Assembly: GCA_002105175.1 (NCBI GenBank)
Contig: MCGE01000024.1
Span: 248,001 to 312,000, forward strand
Length of the DNA stretch: 64,000 nucleotides
Reading direction: 5' to 3'
Source: Absidia repens
Taxonomy: Eukaryota > Mucoromycota > Mucoromycetes > Mucorales > Cunninghamellaceae
This document shows positions 50,725 to 59,818 of this stretch, in pieces. The position numbers and the translations under genes were made by a program. How positions within the stretch are numbered: the stretch's first letter is position 1; each line of letters starts with the position of its first letter. A model generated the notes under the pieces. The model did not search any database. It had not been told where the DNA came from and saw only the letters and a program-made list of their open reading frames with translations.

Positions 50725-53700
50725 ATACCCCCCTTCTTGCCTGATGTCCGCCCACGGACATCTTCATCTTGCGAATGGTCGGACTCCAAAGTTGGCGAGC
50801 TTGGTCTTGTTTCTTCTTCCATAGGGACAGTAAACACATCTTCAATGGGGCTGTCTATGGGTTCTTCCAATTGGGCTTGCAATCGGCGAGATGGGTCCAT
50901 GTCAACATCAAACATTTTTTTCGCAGAGGCAGCAGGTTCCATTTCGGAAATTTGATCCTTGGTATGCAGCATAGAATTTGGGTGGCAGTCATTTAGGGCA
51001 GGCGGCATTTCAATTTCGTCATCAAAATTCATGGGGCCTTGATTTATTTTTTTTATTTTTCTTTCTTCTACTTGCCACGAAATTTCTTCACCTTGATCAA
51101 CATTTTCTTCGTGTTCACCATCACCAGGCATAGCATTGGCTATGGGTAAGTCCATAATAGCTTTCTGTGAGTCCATTGGTGAATTAACTATTTCTTTTTC
51201 CACAATAGTAGGGTCACGGAGAGCACCAGCAGGCCATTGGGCACGCGATTTTGATACATCAGCCCACGGACGAGTTTCCAACAATTCATTCAAAGTAGCA
51301 GCCTTCTTCAAGCGATCGACGTGCACCCAGTCGTTCTTTACTTCACCACCAAGGGTTTCCAACCAGTAGACGTCGGTTTCAGGATTCTTCTTGAATATGC
51401 TGTACGGGCCTTCCCAATTCATCTCCAGTCCATACTTCTGCTCAACGCGAAGCAACACCAATTCACCAGGGTTAAACGACACATGATTTGTTACAGCATC
51501 CCAACGTTGCTTGTCCTTGTCTGCTTGTGACTTCATCCTTGCAATTGCAGCACCACGGGCTTGACCTAAGGCTTCCAATTCTTCAGCAGTACGCCTTGCG
51601 ACCATATCGTCATCTTGAATACCAACAATGTATGGACGCACTTCATCACCAGGTAAGACAGGTTCACGACCATATACCAGAAAGAACGGACTATAACCAG
51701 TGGTTGAATGTTTTCGTATTCGTAGAGCCCACAACGCAGAATTCACATATTGGTCCCAGTCATGTATTTTACCACGGATATACTTGATCAGCATCGACTT
51801 GATAGTACCATTCAACCGCTCCACCTTCCCATTAGTTCTTGGATGGTATGCAGATGTGAAACGATGGTTCGTCTTGATTCGCTTCACGTATCTTGCCAAA
51901 ACTTGCGATTGGAATTGTTGACCACGATCCGAAACGATTTCCTTTGGGCAGCCAAAACGCATTACGATTTCTTCATACACGAAATCAGCAACAGCAGCAG
52001 CGGTAGCATGCGGAACAGCACGAGCGATCGGCCAATTTGTTGTATAGTCCACAGCCATCAAAATCCATTGGTTGCCTTGTCTTGTTGTTGGTAATTGTCC
52101 AATGAAATCCAAGTGCCATCTTGCAAAGGGATCAGGTACAGTCAGATTATGCATCGGTGCCTTGTGTATACCACGTTGAGGTCGACCAGCCAATTGGCAT
52201 TCTTGACATAGTGTTAACCAATTCTTCACATCTTTTCGTAGGTCCGGCCACCAAAAACGGGATTCCAACAAATGTAACATCGTACCAAGACTTGAATGAC
52301 CAGCCATATGATGATATCTTGCCAACAGATCAGCACGTCTTACGTACGGCACAAAACGAAGTTCTTGACCATCCACCAACTTGAATATGTCAGGATTGCG
52401 CACAACAAACGAATCTTGCTCTTCGTCCAACCTTGTCAACGTTACCGGTGGTACAGCTTGCTTATCATAAAGGTAATACAACGGCCAGTCGCTTGTATGC
52501 ACCACAGGCGGCACCATATCCAATGTATACAGGTATTCAGGAATCTTTGTTTTCTGTAGGTCTTGCACAGCGTCTTCTTCTTCTGGATGGACAATTCTTG
52601 ACAATGCATCGGGTACCACTTGTTCCTTGCCAGGTTTATACTGTATATCGGGGTCGTACAGTTCCAATTCATTGATCCATCTTGTCAGTCTGGCAGTAGG
52701 TGTCTTTTGACTACGTAGATACTTCAACGGTAGATGATCGGAATACACAACATATTTGGCACCATCCAGGAAACACCTCCAAGTCCGCAGGGCATGCAAA
52801 ATAGCGTACAATTCCCTTTCTTGTGCGGGGTAGTTCTTCTCGGCTGCAGTAAACTTCTTGGATTCAAATGCAATTGGATGTTCCACACCTTGATCATCAT
52901 CTTGACACAACACAGCACCACAAGCAAAATCCGAGGCATCAGTATACACCTTGTACGGCTTATCCAAAACAGGCGGAATCAACAACGGAGCATTCACCAA
53001 AGCATCCTTCAACGCAACAAATGCATCTTCGCAGGGCTTGGTCCAATCAATTTGACGCTTCTTTGATCCAGTACCTTGTGTTAAGTCAGTCATTGGCGCA
53101 GCAACATGGGCATAGTCCTTGATGAATCTTCGGTAGTATGATGTCGTTCCCAAAAATTGTCGAACTTCTTGCACATTGGTGGGCGCTGGCCAATTCTTCA
53201 CAGCTTGAACCTTGGACTTGTCAGGTAAGATACCTTCTTGAGTAATGCGATAGCCAACAAAGATCAATTCTTGCACACCGAATTCACACTTGTCTTTGTT
53301 TAGGAATAGTTGATTTTCCCGCAACTTGTCCAATACCAACTTCACATGGCGTTTGTGGTCTTCTTCATTCTTGCTGTAAATCAGGATATCGTCCAAGTAC
53401 ACCATCACGAATTTGTCCAGGAAGTCACCCAAAATTCGATTCATCATGGCTTGAAAGGTAGGTGGCGCATTAGTCAATCCAAATGGTAACACTTTGAATT
53501 GATACTGACCATATCTTGAATTGAATGCAGTTTTAGGCTTGTCTTCTTCACGCAAACGGACTTGATGATAACCGCTCTTCAGATCCAACGACGTAAACAC
53601 CTTTGCACCAGCCAATTGTTCCAAACATTCATCAATGCGCGGCAATGGATATCGATTACGTACAGTCAATTTGTTTACGGCACGATAGTCAATACACATT

Positions 53701-54683
53701 CGCATAGTCCCATCCTTCTTGCGTACAAACAACACCGGGGCACCCCACGGCGAGTGACTTGGTTCGATCAACTTCTTGTCCAACAGCACCTTGATTTGCG
53801 AATTCAATTCAGTCAATTCCTTTGGACTCATCTTGAATGGATTACGATTCACCGGCTTGGCATCACCAGTCTCGATTACATGTTCCACTTCACGGGTAGG
53901 CGGCAGTCCTGGTAAATCATCAGCGAAAAGGTCTTCATATCCCTTGGTCCACTTGCTAGGCACCACACGAGCATCACCATTATCCATGACTGTTAGGTAT
54001 GCTACTTGATCGTGTTTCTTCAATGATTTCACCACATGTCTTGGTCCACACAAGAAATTCAAGTCAGCTGTCGATTTGCGTTCTTCGGGCGTGATCACCA
54101 TCGCACCCTTATCTGTGGTTATGATCCATTGCTTGGTCTTCCAGTCTACCTTGGGATTTACTTGCTCCAACCAATCCATACCTAGAATCAGATCAAAATG
54201 TGTGGGGAACACCAGCGCTTCCACCACGGTTGCGTCACCATCCTTATCGAATGATATCGGCACTTGCACCACAGTATCCACCATCGTGGTTTTCTTGGCA
54301 GCGGTCTTCACCGGAAGGGGTTGGTCCAACTTGTATTGCGGCAACTTCTTGGCCATTCGTCTTGACACATAGTTCGCCGAGGCACCACTATCGATAATCA
54401 CCTTCATTGATTCATCGTTCACAAATCCCTTGTATATCGGCAGACCCGAATCACCGCCAGCAACATTCAATTCCTCTAGGTGGTCCTTCTCTTGTTGCCA
54501 TCGGTCGCCATCCATTGCGAATGCTTGCTGCCAACCAGTCCTAGAGGGGGAAGAAGACTTGTCATCTTGTTTGTGCGATCCACCCTGCTTCTTCCCGGCC
54601 TTGGATTCATCAATCACCAGAGGGGTAGTATCTTGTTTGCACGAATCAGCCCCCCTTAAGCTGACCGCGCTTGCCCTTTTAAA
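50598..54683 (-). CDS. Pol of gypsy element 2 (protease, RT, RNase H, integrase)
   Basis: About 1,340 residues in the -1 frame relative to gag, with no ATG where the frame begins; expression by frameshift is likely. Domains in order: protease VIIDSGASANYVS and LILGMDWLEQ; RT KLIEPSHSPWGAPVLFVRKK, RMCIDYRAVNKL, LPFGLTNAPPTFQ and the box VYLDDILIYS; RNase H VYTDASDFACGAVL and YSDHLPLKYL; integrase zinc domain HMAGHSSLGTML...CQECQL, core residues in WHLDFIGQLP, IVSDRGQQF and HPRTNGKVERLNG; then GPYSIFKKN and WVHVDRLKKA near the C-terminal module. A 150-residue acidic tail (EEETRPSSPTLESDHSQDED) follows, and the last part lies in the LTR. All catalytic residues expected for PR, RT, RH and IN are visible. 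Confidence 0.94.
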   Translation of the reverse strand, partial: FKRASAVSLRGADSCKQDTTPLVIDESKAGKKQGGSHKQDDKSSSPSRTGWQQAFAMDGDRWQQEKDHLEELNVAGGDSGLPIYKGFVNDESMKVIIDSGASANYVSRRMAKKLPQYKLDQPLPVKTAAKKTTMVDTVVQVPISFDKDGDATVVEALVFPTHFDLILGMDWLEQVNPKVDWKTKQWIITTDKGAMVITPEERKSTADLNFLCGPRHVVKSLKKHDQVAYLTVMDNGDARVVPSKWTKGYEDLFADDLPGLPPTREVEHVIETGDAKPVNRNPFKMSPKELTELNSQIKVLLDKKLIEPSHSPWGAPVLFVRKKDGTMRMCIDYRAVNKLTVRNRYPLPRIDECLEQLAGAKVFTSLDLKSGYHQVRLREEDKPKTAFNSRYGQYQFKVLPFGLTNAPPTFQAMMNRILGDFLDKFVMVYLDDILIYSKNEEDHKRHVKLVLDKLRENQLFLNKDKCEFGVQELIFVGYRITQEGILPDKSKVQAVKNWPAPTNVQEVRQFLGTTSYYRRFIKDYAHVAAPMTDLTQGTGSKKRQIDWTKPCEDAFVALKDALVNAPLLIPPVLDKPYKVYTDASDFACGAVLCQDDDQGVEHPIAFESKKFTAAEKNYPAQERELYAILHALRTWRCFLDGAKYVVYSDHLPLKYLRSQKTPTARLTRWINELELYDPDIQYKPGKEQVVPDALSRIVHPEEEDAVQDLQKTKIPEYLYTLDMVPPVVHTSDWPLYYLYDKQAVPPVTLTRLDEEQDSFVVRNPDIFKLVDGQELRFVPYVRRADLLARYHHMAGHSSLGTMLHLLESRFWWPDLRKDVKNWLTLCQECQLAGRPQRGIHKAPMHNLTVPDPFARWHLDFIGQLPTTRQGNQWILMAVDYTTNWPIARAVPHATAAAVADFVYEEIVMRFGCPKEIVSDRGQQFQSQVLARYVKRIKTNHRFTSAYHPRTNGKVERLNGTIKSMLIKYIRGKIHDWDQYVNSALWALRIRKHSTTGYSPFFLVYGREPVLPGDEVRPYIVGIQDDDMVARRTAEELEALGQARGAAIARMKSQADKDKQRWDAVTNHVSFNPGELVLLRVEQKYGLEMNWEGPYSIFKKNPETDVYWLETLGGEVKNDWVHVDRLKKAATLNELLETRPWADVSKSRAQWPAGALRDPTIVEKEIVNSPMDSQKAIMDLPIANAMPGDGEHEENVDQGEEISWQVEERKIKKINQGPMNFDDEIEMPPALNDCHPNSMLHTKDQISEMEPAASAKKMFDVDMDPSRRLQAQLEEPIDSPIEDVFTVPMEEETRPSSPTLESDHSQDEDVRGRTSGKKGGIVGFAGETALDSRGVPLVVSAGTKRRIKRHSSLVPKWQRQHQ

Positions 54684-55480
54684 GCCTTGGCTTGCTTTAA
54701 AAGTGGGCAGTCCTTCATGTAGTGGCCAGTTTCTTCACACGCAAAACACTTGGATACCTTGGAACCTTTGGGCTTGCCATTTCGTCCGAAGTTCTTGTTA
54801 CCACCACTTCTTCCACCACGTTGCACATCTGCTACATCCAAATCCATAGGCTTGGCACCAGAATATTTGGCTTGCTTCCACACCTGTCTGGGCACCTGTG
54901 TTGTACTCCGAGCATCCTCGAAAGTCAAAGCCAATTCCATTGCACGGTCGGTAGTTTCAGGGGCATTTACACGAACGTGCTCTTGGATTCCCAGATGAAG
55001 TCCACGAATGAAACGGTCCATTGCTTCGGCTTCCGACACATCACCAATGATCATACGCAATTCCTGGAAGTCTTCGATGAATTGCTGCACGGAACCAGAT
55101 TGTCGGAGGTTAGCGAGTCGACCACGGGCATTGGTGTAGGAACTACCAGGTACAAAGTAGTCCTTGATGGCTTTCTTCAAGGCCATCCAATCCTTGGGCG
55201 CATCTCGGTTATTGGCGTATCGTCTCCACCAAACCTTAGCCTTGTCATCCAACAGCATAAGGGCAAAACCAAATCTTCTTTCTTCAGGTAAGCGAGTGAA
55301 TTCGAAGTACTGATCCACATCCCCTATCCAATTTTCAACCACCATAGGATCTCGCACCCCAAGGAACTTGCCAGGCATGGGCGCCTTTATATCCACACCA
55401 GGGTCTTGACGACTTTGTTCTTTTTGGAGCAACAAAGCCAAAGCAGCAGCAATAGTATCCATGTTTGTTTGGGTGTCCAT
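54656..55480 (-). CDS. Gag of gypsy element 2
   Basis: 274 residues. The start MDTQTNMDTIAAALALLLQ is 15 bases after the 5' LTR. Capsid-like region MVVENWIGDVDQYFEFTRLP to AMDRFIRGLHLGIQEHV, then a basic linker and one zinc knuckle CFACEETGHYMKDC. It ends in TAA at 54656. Two T TTA AA(A/G) heptamers lie in its last 20 codons. Confidence 0.93.
   Translation of the reverse strand: MDTQTNMDTIAAALALLLQKEQSRQDPGVDIKAPMPGKFLGVRDPMVVENWIGDVDQYFEFTRLPEERRFGFALMLLDDKAKVWWRRYANNRDAPKDWMALKKAIKDYFVPGSSYTNARGRLANLRQSGSVQQFIEDFQELRMIIGDVSEAEAMDRFIRGLHLGIQEHVRVNAPETTDRAMELALTFEDARSTTQVPRQVWKQAKYSGAKPMDLDVADVQRGGRSGGNKNFGRNGKPKGSKVSKCFACEETGHYMKDCPLLKQAKALKGQARSA
54677..54683 (-). promoter_or_regulatory. 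Candidate -1 frameshift heptamer T TTA AAA (element 2)
   Basis: In the gag frame, 18 bases before the gag stop codon, with pol open in -1 from this point. About 10 bases downstream TCAGC and GCTGA can pair across a 9-base loop with two extra G-U pairs. A related T TTA AAG lies at 54695-54701. Confidence 0.55.
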
Positions 55481-55495
55481 AATTAAGCTACCAGT

Positions 55496-55918
55496 TGTCA
55501 GATTGGAGGTTGTATAAATGTCTGGGTCAGGGATTACTTGCCAAAAGAGGAATAGGTTGAATACTTTAGCTTAGTTTAGTTTAGTAAAGTATTAGAGATA
55601 GTTGGCAATAGATTTAGAATGTAGAAAATCAGTTATTGTTTATTGCAGAATAAAATATATAGATATTTATACTATTTCTACTTTATCGTTATTTAAATTG
55701 GGGAACAAATAGGACTAAAGGTTATTAAAGAAATATATAAACTATACTATATAGGTTAAGCAAAGGGGAAGTGAAACTACATAAATTCCTATCATTGGTG
55801 TTGTCGTTGCCATTTGGGAACCAACGAAGAGTGTCTCTTGATCCGGCGTTTGGTTCCAGCCGAAACCACCAATGGAACGCCACGGCTGTCCAGGGCAGTT
55901 TCACCTGCGAAGCCGACA
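55496..55918 (-). repeat. 5' LTR of gypsy element 2
   Basis: 423 bp. It is followed in element sense by AC then TGGTAGCT, whose first eight bases fit the 3' end of fungal initiator tRNA-Met, a usual Ty3/gypsy primer. The match is short, so the primer is uncertain. Confidence 0.92.
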
Positions 55919-56009
55919 AAAAAAATTTTGGTTGATACTATATATGCCATTTTGACGTTTTAACTCCTTTGTACCATAAGTAAAACATGTTGAATTCCCT
56001 TTTATAGAA

Positions 56010-56082
56010 GGGGATCTAGCTCAAATGGTAGAGCGCTCGCTTAGCATGTGAGAGGCACTGGGATCAATGCCCAGGTTCTCCA
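56010..56082 (+). tRNA. tRNA-Ala (anticodon AGC)
   Basis: 73 nt, no intron. D arm GCTCAAATGGTAGAGC, anticodon stem CTCGC/GTGAG with loop TTAGCAT, T arm CTGGG/CCCAG with loop ATCAATG. Acceptor GGGGATC against GTTCTCC leaves one T-T mismatch and one G-T pair. It could therefore be a weakened or decaying copy, though the boxes needed for transcription are present. Confidence 0.82.
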
Positions 56083-56162
56083 ACTTCGTTTTTGTTTTTT
56101 ATTGTTTTCTTCCACGAAAGATACTGTCGTTTGTGGATCACTTGGATCTTGTTTTTATGTAT

Positions 56163-56826
56163 TGTTGCGGCTAAATTTGTGATTTTAGTCCAACTGGATT
56201 GTGTTTTTGTAGGTTTTTTTATGTTTTTCTGGGTTGAATAGGATGTCTTGAGTTATCCTTTAGTATAGCTTTTGCTTGTTTAGAGCTTGAAAATAAATTT
56301 GTTCCTTGGGCGGAATTTGAAATAACTTGTTCCTGAATCGGACAAAAATAGAATTGATAGTAGTGAGCACCAGAACTTTTGTAGATAAAGTCCAACTGTA
56401 GAGAAAGTTTATAAAAAATAAACTTGGAAGAGTAAAATAAAATAAAAAAAGAAAAGTATTGACCTTTGTTGGTTCAATAAAAATATAGTGTATAACACAC
56501 AGTAAAATAAAATAAAAAGAGGACTTGTAGTCACAAAAAATAAAAGAAAGTTTCTATATAGACGATAGAAACAAAATAAAAATAAGACAGTGATTTGGTG
56601 GTTAAAAAACCTTTGTACTGAATTTTATAAAAAAGGTTGAGTAAATATAACGAAGATAAGAACTAAGGAAAGAAGAGAATTGAAAAAAAGTGGGATATAT
56701 ATATATAGAAATAAAATTTTAAAATGGGCTAAAAAAGACGCCGGTGTAAAAAATACGACGGTTGAAAAAAGACATCGGGGTAAAAAATACGACGGTTGAA
56801 AAAAGACGCTGGGGTAATGTGTAACA
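56163..56826 (-). mobile_element. Diverged solo LTR of the gypsy element 1 family, reverse orientation
   Basis: Runs TGTTGCGGC...GTGTAACA on plus. Its reverse complement shares blocks with the 565-bp LTR: TACAAAGGTTTTTTAA, AGTTCTGGTGCTCACT, CCTACAAAAAC and the terminal TTAGCCGCAACA (TTAGCCGTAACA in the young copy). It begins 80 bases past the tRNA-Ala 3' end. No target duplication is obvious. Its U3 end holds a short tandem repeat (56727-56818). Confidence 0.7.
56727..56818 (+). repeat. 34-bp tandem repeat, about 2.6 copies
   Basis: Unit AAAAAAGACGCCGGTGTAAA plus AAATACGACGGTTG, repeated with a few substitutions (GACGCC, GACATC, GACGCT). It lies inside the U3 part of the diverged LTR. Confidence 0.75.
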
Positions 56827-57877
56827 ATAAACAAAAAACTTAAGGAGCTTATTGATGTTGATGTTGTTGATGTTGATGTTGATGTTGTTGATGTTGTTGT
56901 TGGGAGCGGACTCAGGCCGATCCTCGACAGTATCTGAAAGATGTCTTTTTATTGTTAGTTAAATTGATCAAATATATATAATATGATTGAAAACTAAGAT
57001 GATCTAAATGTAACCTGTCAAATATTTTAAAATGCATATTACGACAGTTTGACAGGTGGACAACACTTTTTTTTTTTTTTCTGCAAGAAACCAGCGTTTG
57101 TTTGATTTTATCTGAACATATTCTCTATATTAGATCGAATGTAGTTGATTCGACATGTTAAAGTATCGTGTGCTGGGCACATTTACTCGGTATACCCGTC
57201 CAGTGTTTTTTTTTTTTTTTTGGCCAACATCCGGAAATGTATTCATATGGTGTGGATATTATATACATGTTCTAGTTGATGTGAGTATTATTACTGCGAT
57301 AAAACATTAGCTGATATATCATATGATATTGATGTTGAATGATAATTGGAATTCTCCAATGAACTGCAGTGTTTATGATTTTGAGATTCTGTCACATTAT
57401 ACAATGGAGTATATTGTGGTCAAGTATGCTGATATTAAGATCATTTATCCATTTTTAACATAATGACTTTGAATATACTTAGTGCATCAATGCATAATGT
57501 CAAGTTACTAAACAAAGATATATGCTGGAAGTAATGAGTAGCGAATATTTAGCTGCTTTGGATATTGTCGGTTTACCATCATTCCTTCCCAAAAATAGAA
57601 ATATCCTTTTTTTTTTTACTCCACTTTACATAATTATTTTTTGTTTATTCTTATTTGCCCCCCCCCTTTTTTTTTTTTTTCTTTTCTTTTTTTTTTTTTT
57701 TGTTTTGTTTTGGTAATCGATTATTCAAAGTATTGTACCTTTGATCGATAATTGTTGCGAAATTCATGCGACTTCACCATTGTTACCAATGTTCAATCTC
57801 CGATGGTTTATTTAGAAAATCACTTCTCGTTTTCTCCTTGGCTTTTATTGAAACATCCATCTATCCATTCATCCATC
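56827..57877. other. Intergenic between solo LTR and RPL3
   Basis: Contains a GATGTTG-type microsatellite (56854-56902), a 10-bp inverted repeat ACCTGTCAAA/TTTGACAGGT (57013-57022 and 57048-57057), T homopolymers near 57068, 57207 and 57664-57700, and the RPL3 leader. No gene is supported. Confidence 0.5.
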
Positions 57878-57912
57878 ATGGTAAGAATATCTTGAAATTT
57901 TACATCCATCTT

Positions 57913-57955
<43 letters not shown>

Positions 57956-59235
57956 CACTAACCATTTGATTTTTTATCTTTATTCTTAAATCAGTCTCAC
58001 AGGTAAGAAAAAGAAAAAGGAAAGGCGACCATGAACAAACACCGCACCAAGACAATAAACAGACAATTCATCATTTATATAGAAAATACGAAGCTCCTCG
58101 TCATGGTCATTTAGGCTTCTCCCCACGCAAGAGGACTCGATCTCATCGCGGTCGCTGCAAGGCCTTCCCTAAGGATGACCCCAAACGCCCTGTCCATTTA
58201 ACTGCCTTTATGGGCTACAAAGCTGGTATGACTCACATTGTCCGTGATTTGGAACGCCCTGGCTCCAAGATGCACAAGAAGGAAATCGTTGAAGCCGTTA
58301 CTGTTATCGAAGCACCTCCCATGGTTGTGATTGGTGTTGTTGGCTATGTCGAAACTCCTCGTGGTCTTCGTACCCTGACAACTGTATGGGCTGAACATTT
58401 GTCCGAAGAAGCCAGACGTCGATTCTACAAGAACTGGTACCGTTCCAAGAGAAAGGCCTTTACTCAATACGCCAAAAAGTATGCTGACGGTGCCAAGGAT
58501 GTGACCCGTGAACTGGAACGTATCAAAAAGTATTGCTCAGTGGTCCGTGTGATTGCTCATACCCAAATATCGAAAGCACGTCTCGGTCAAAAGAAAGCTC
58601 ATCTGATGGAAATCCAACTCAATGGTGGTGATATTGCAGCCAAGGTGGATTATGCACGGGAACATTTTGAAAAAGAGGTGATGGTTGGATCGATATTTGA
58701 ACAGGATGAAATGGTGGATATTATTGGTACAACTAAAGGGCATGGATTTGAAGGTGTGACACATCGATGGGGAACAAAGAAACTACCTCGCAAAACACAT
58801 CGTGGTCTTCGTAAGGTTGCTTGTATCGGTGCATGGCACCCTTCTCGTGTGATGTACTCTGTTCCTCGGGCTGGTCAACGTGGCTATCATCGTCGTACTG
58901 AAATCAACAAGAAGATCTACCGTATTGCCAAAGGAACTGATGTGAAATCTGGTGCCACTGAATATGATGTGACTGACAAGCAAATTACTCCTATGGGTGG
59001 CTTCCCTCATTATGGTGTGGTGAATGATGACTTTATGATGATCAAGGGTTGTTGCGCAGGTGCCAAGAAACGTGTGCTTACTATTCGGAAATCAATGACT
59101 GTCCATACCAAACGATCTGCCCTTGAAAAGGTGACTCTCAAGTTTATTGATACTTCTTCCAAATTCGGTCATGGCCGCTTCCAAACTCCTGCTGAAAAAC
59201 ATCAATTCATGGGAACTCTCAAAAAGGATCTTTAG
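57878..59235 (+). CDS. RPL3: 60S ribosomal protein L3 (uL3)
   Basis: Core large-subunit protein near the peptidyl transferase centre. Three exons: 57878-57880 (the ATG only), 57995-58002 (8 nt, TCTCACAG) and 58083-59235, totalling 1,164 nt and 387 residues, the same length as yeast Rpl3. The join reads [20 protein letters not shown], the conserved start. Other signatures: [60 protein letters not shown] and [19 protein letters not shown] with the central His-Trp finger region. Introns have GTAAGA donors and ATCAG/ATATAG acceptors. Intron 1 contains T45 (57915-57959). The start was chosen because only this splicing gives the conserved N-terminus. Confidence 0.96.
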
Positions 59236-59668
59236 AATTAGTTTATATCTTTGAAGTTCGTTTTATTTATTTTATTTTTATCATTATTTAAATAAAAACA
59301 AATCACCACTGATCTATCTATCTATTTATCTTCTTCATTTGTATCTGTGTGATCGTTAAACATCATGTGATAAATATATTTTAACCTTTTTTCTCTCACA
59401 CAAAACCAATTCTTGCAAATTCAAGGCAGGGGCTTGCTTTAGGGCAAAGGCATTATCTCTTATGGAATCAATTAGCTATTATCATTGTCACCAGTAGTAC
59501 TATAGAAAATGTATATCAAAGACTTTGTATTTGTACTTTTTTTTTTATTTTTTTCCAAAAAAAAAAAAAAAGTTTTTGTCTGTAAATTATCTGTAAGCAA
59601 AACATTATGCTAACCAGTTGGTTTGTGTTACTTCGAAGAGGCTTCTTTTTTTCCCACCCAACGCCCTT

Positions 59669-59705
<37 letters not shown>

Positions 59706-59818
59706 CTCTTCTTTTTCTTTTCAAACTCGCACTTTTTTCTTTTACACTTGCACCTTTTTATCTATCCTCTTATTTACATCTCTCTTCTTGCTTGAAAGAC
59801 GACATAGCGAATTGAAAC
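59236..59818. other. RPL3 3' flank and PSP1-gene promoter
   Basis: AATAAAAA at about 59291 fits a poly(A) signal. A T35 tract (59671-59705) lies about 115 bases before the next start codon. No gene is seen. Confidence 0.55.

Larger units (their letters stand above)
50302..55918 (-). mobile_element. Ty3/gypsy LTR retrotransposon 2, apparently intact
   Basis: 5.6 kb on minus, bounded by two 423-bp LTRs (50302-50724 and 55496-55918) that read as identical, with TGTC...GACA ends. A-rich flanks (AAAA at 50298-50301; A-run after 55918) fit a 4-bp duplication but cannot prove one. Gag and pol are open throughout, with a CCHC knuckle, protease, RT, RNase H and integrase, so it is a candidate autonomous, recently active element. 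A polypurine tract AAGAAGGGGGG (complement of 50728-50738) lies three bases before the 3' LTR. The left end is 11 bp upstream of the 5' end of tRNA-Ile, the kind of site chosen by Ty3. Confidence 0.95.

Noticed and set aside
50598..55480. Many plus-strand frames over element 2
   Set aside because: Shadows of the minus-strand gag and pol frames, with no motifs of their own.
55725..55919. 64-codon minus-strand frame
   Set aside because: It is the LTR copy of the pol C-terminal coding segment of element 2, not an independent gene.
56854..56902. GATGTTG microsatellite as a coding exon (acceptor-like TTTCAG nearby on minus)
   Set aside because: Only one short Gln/His or Asn/Ile-rich reading is possible and no partner exon was found.
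57522..57951. Plus-strand frames rich in Phe
   Set aside because: Produced by T homopolymers in the RPL3 leader and intron 1.
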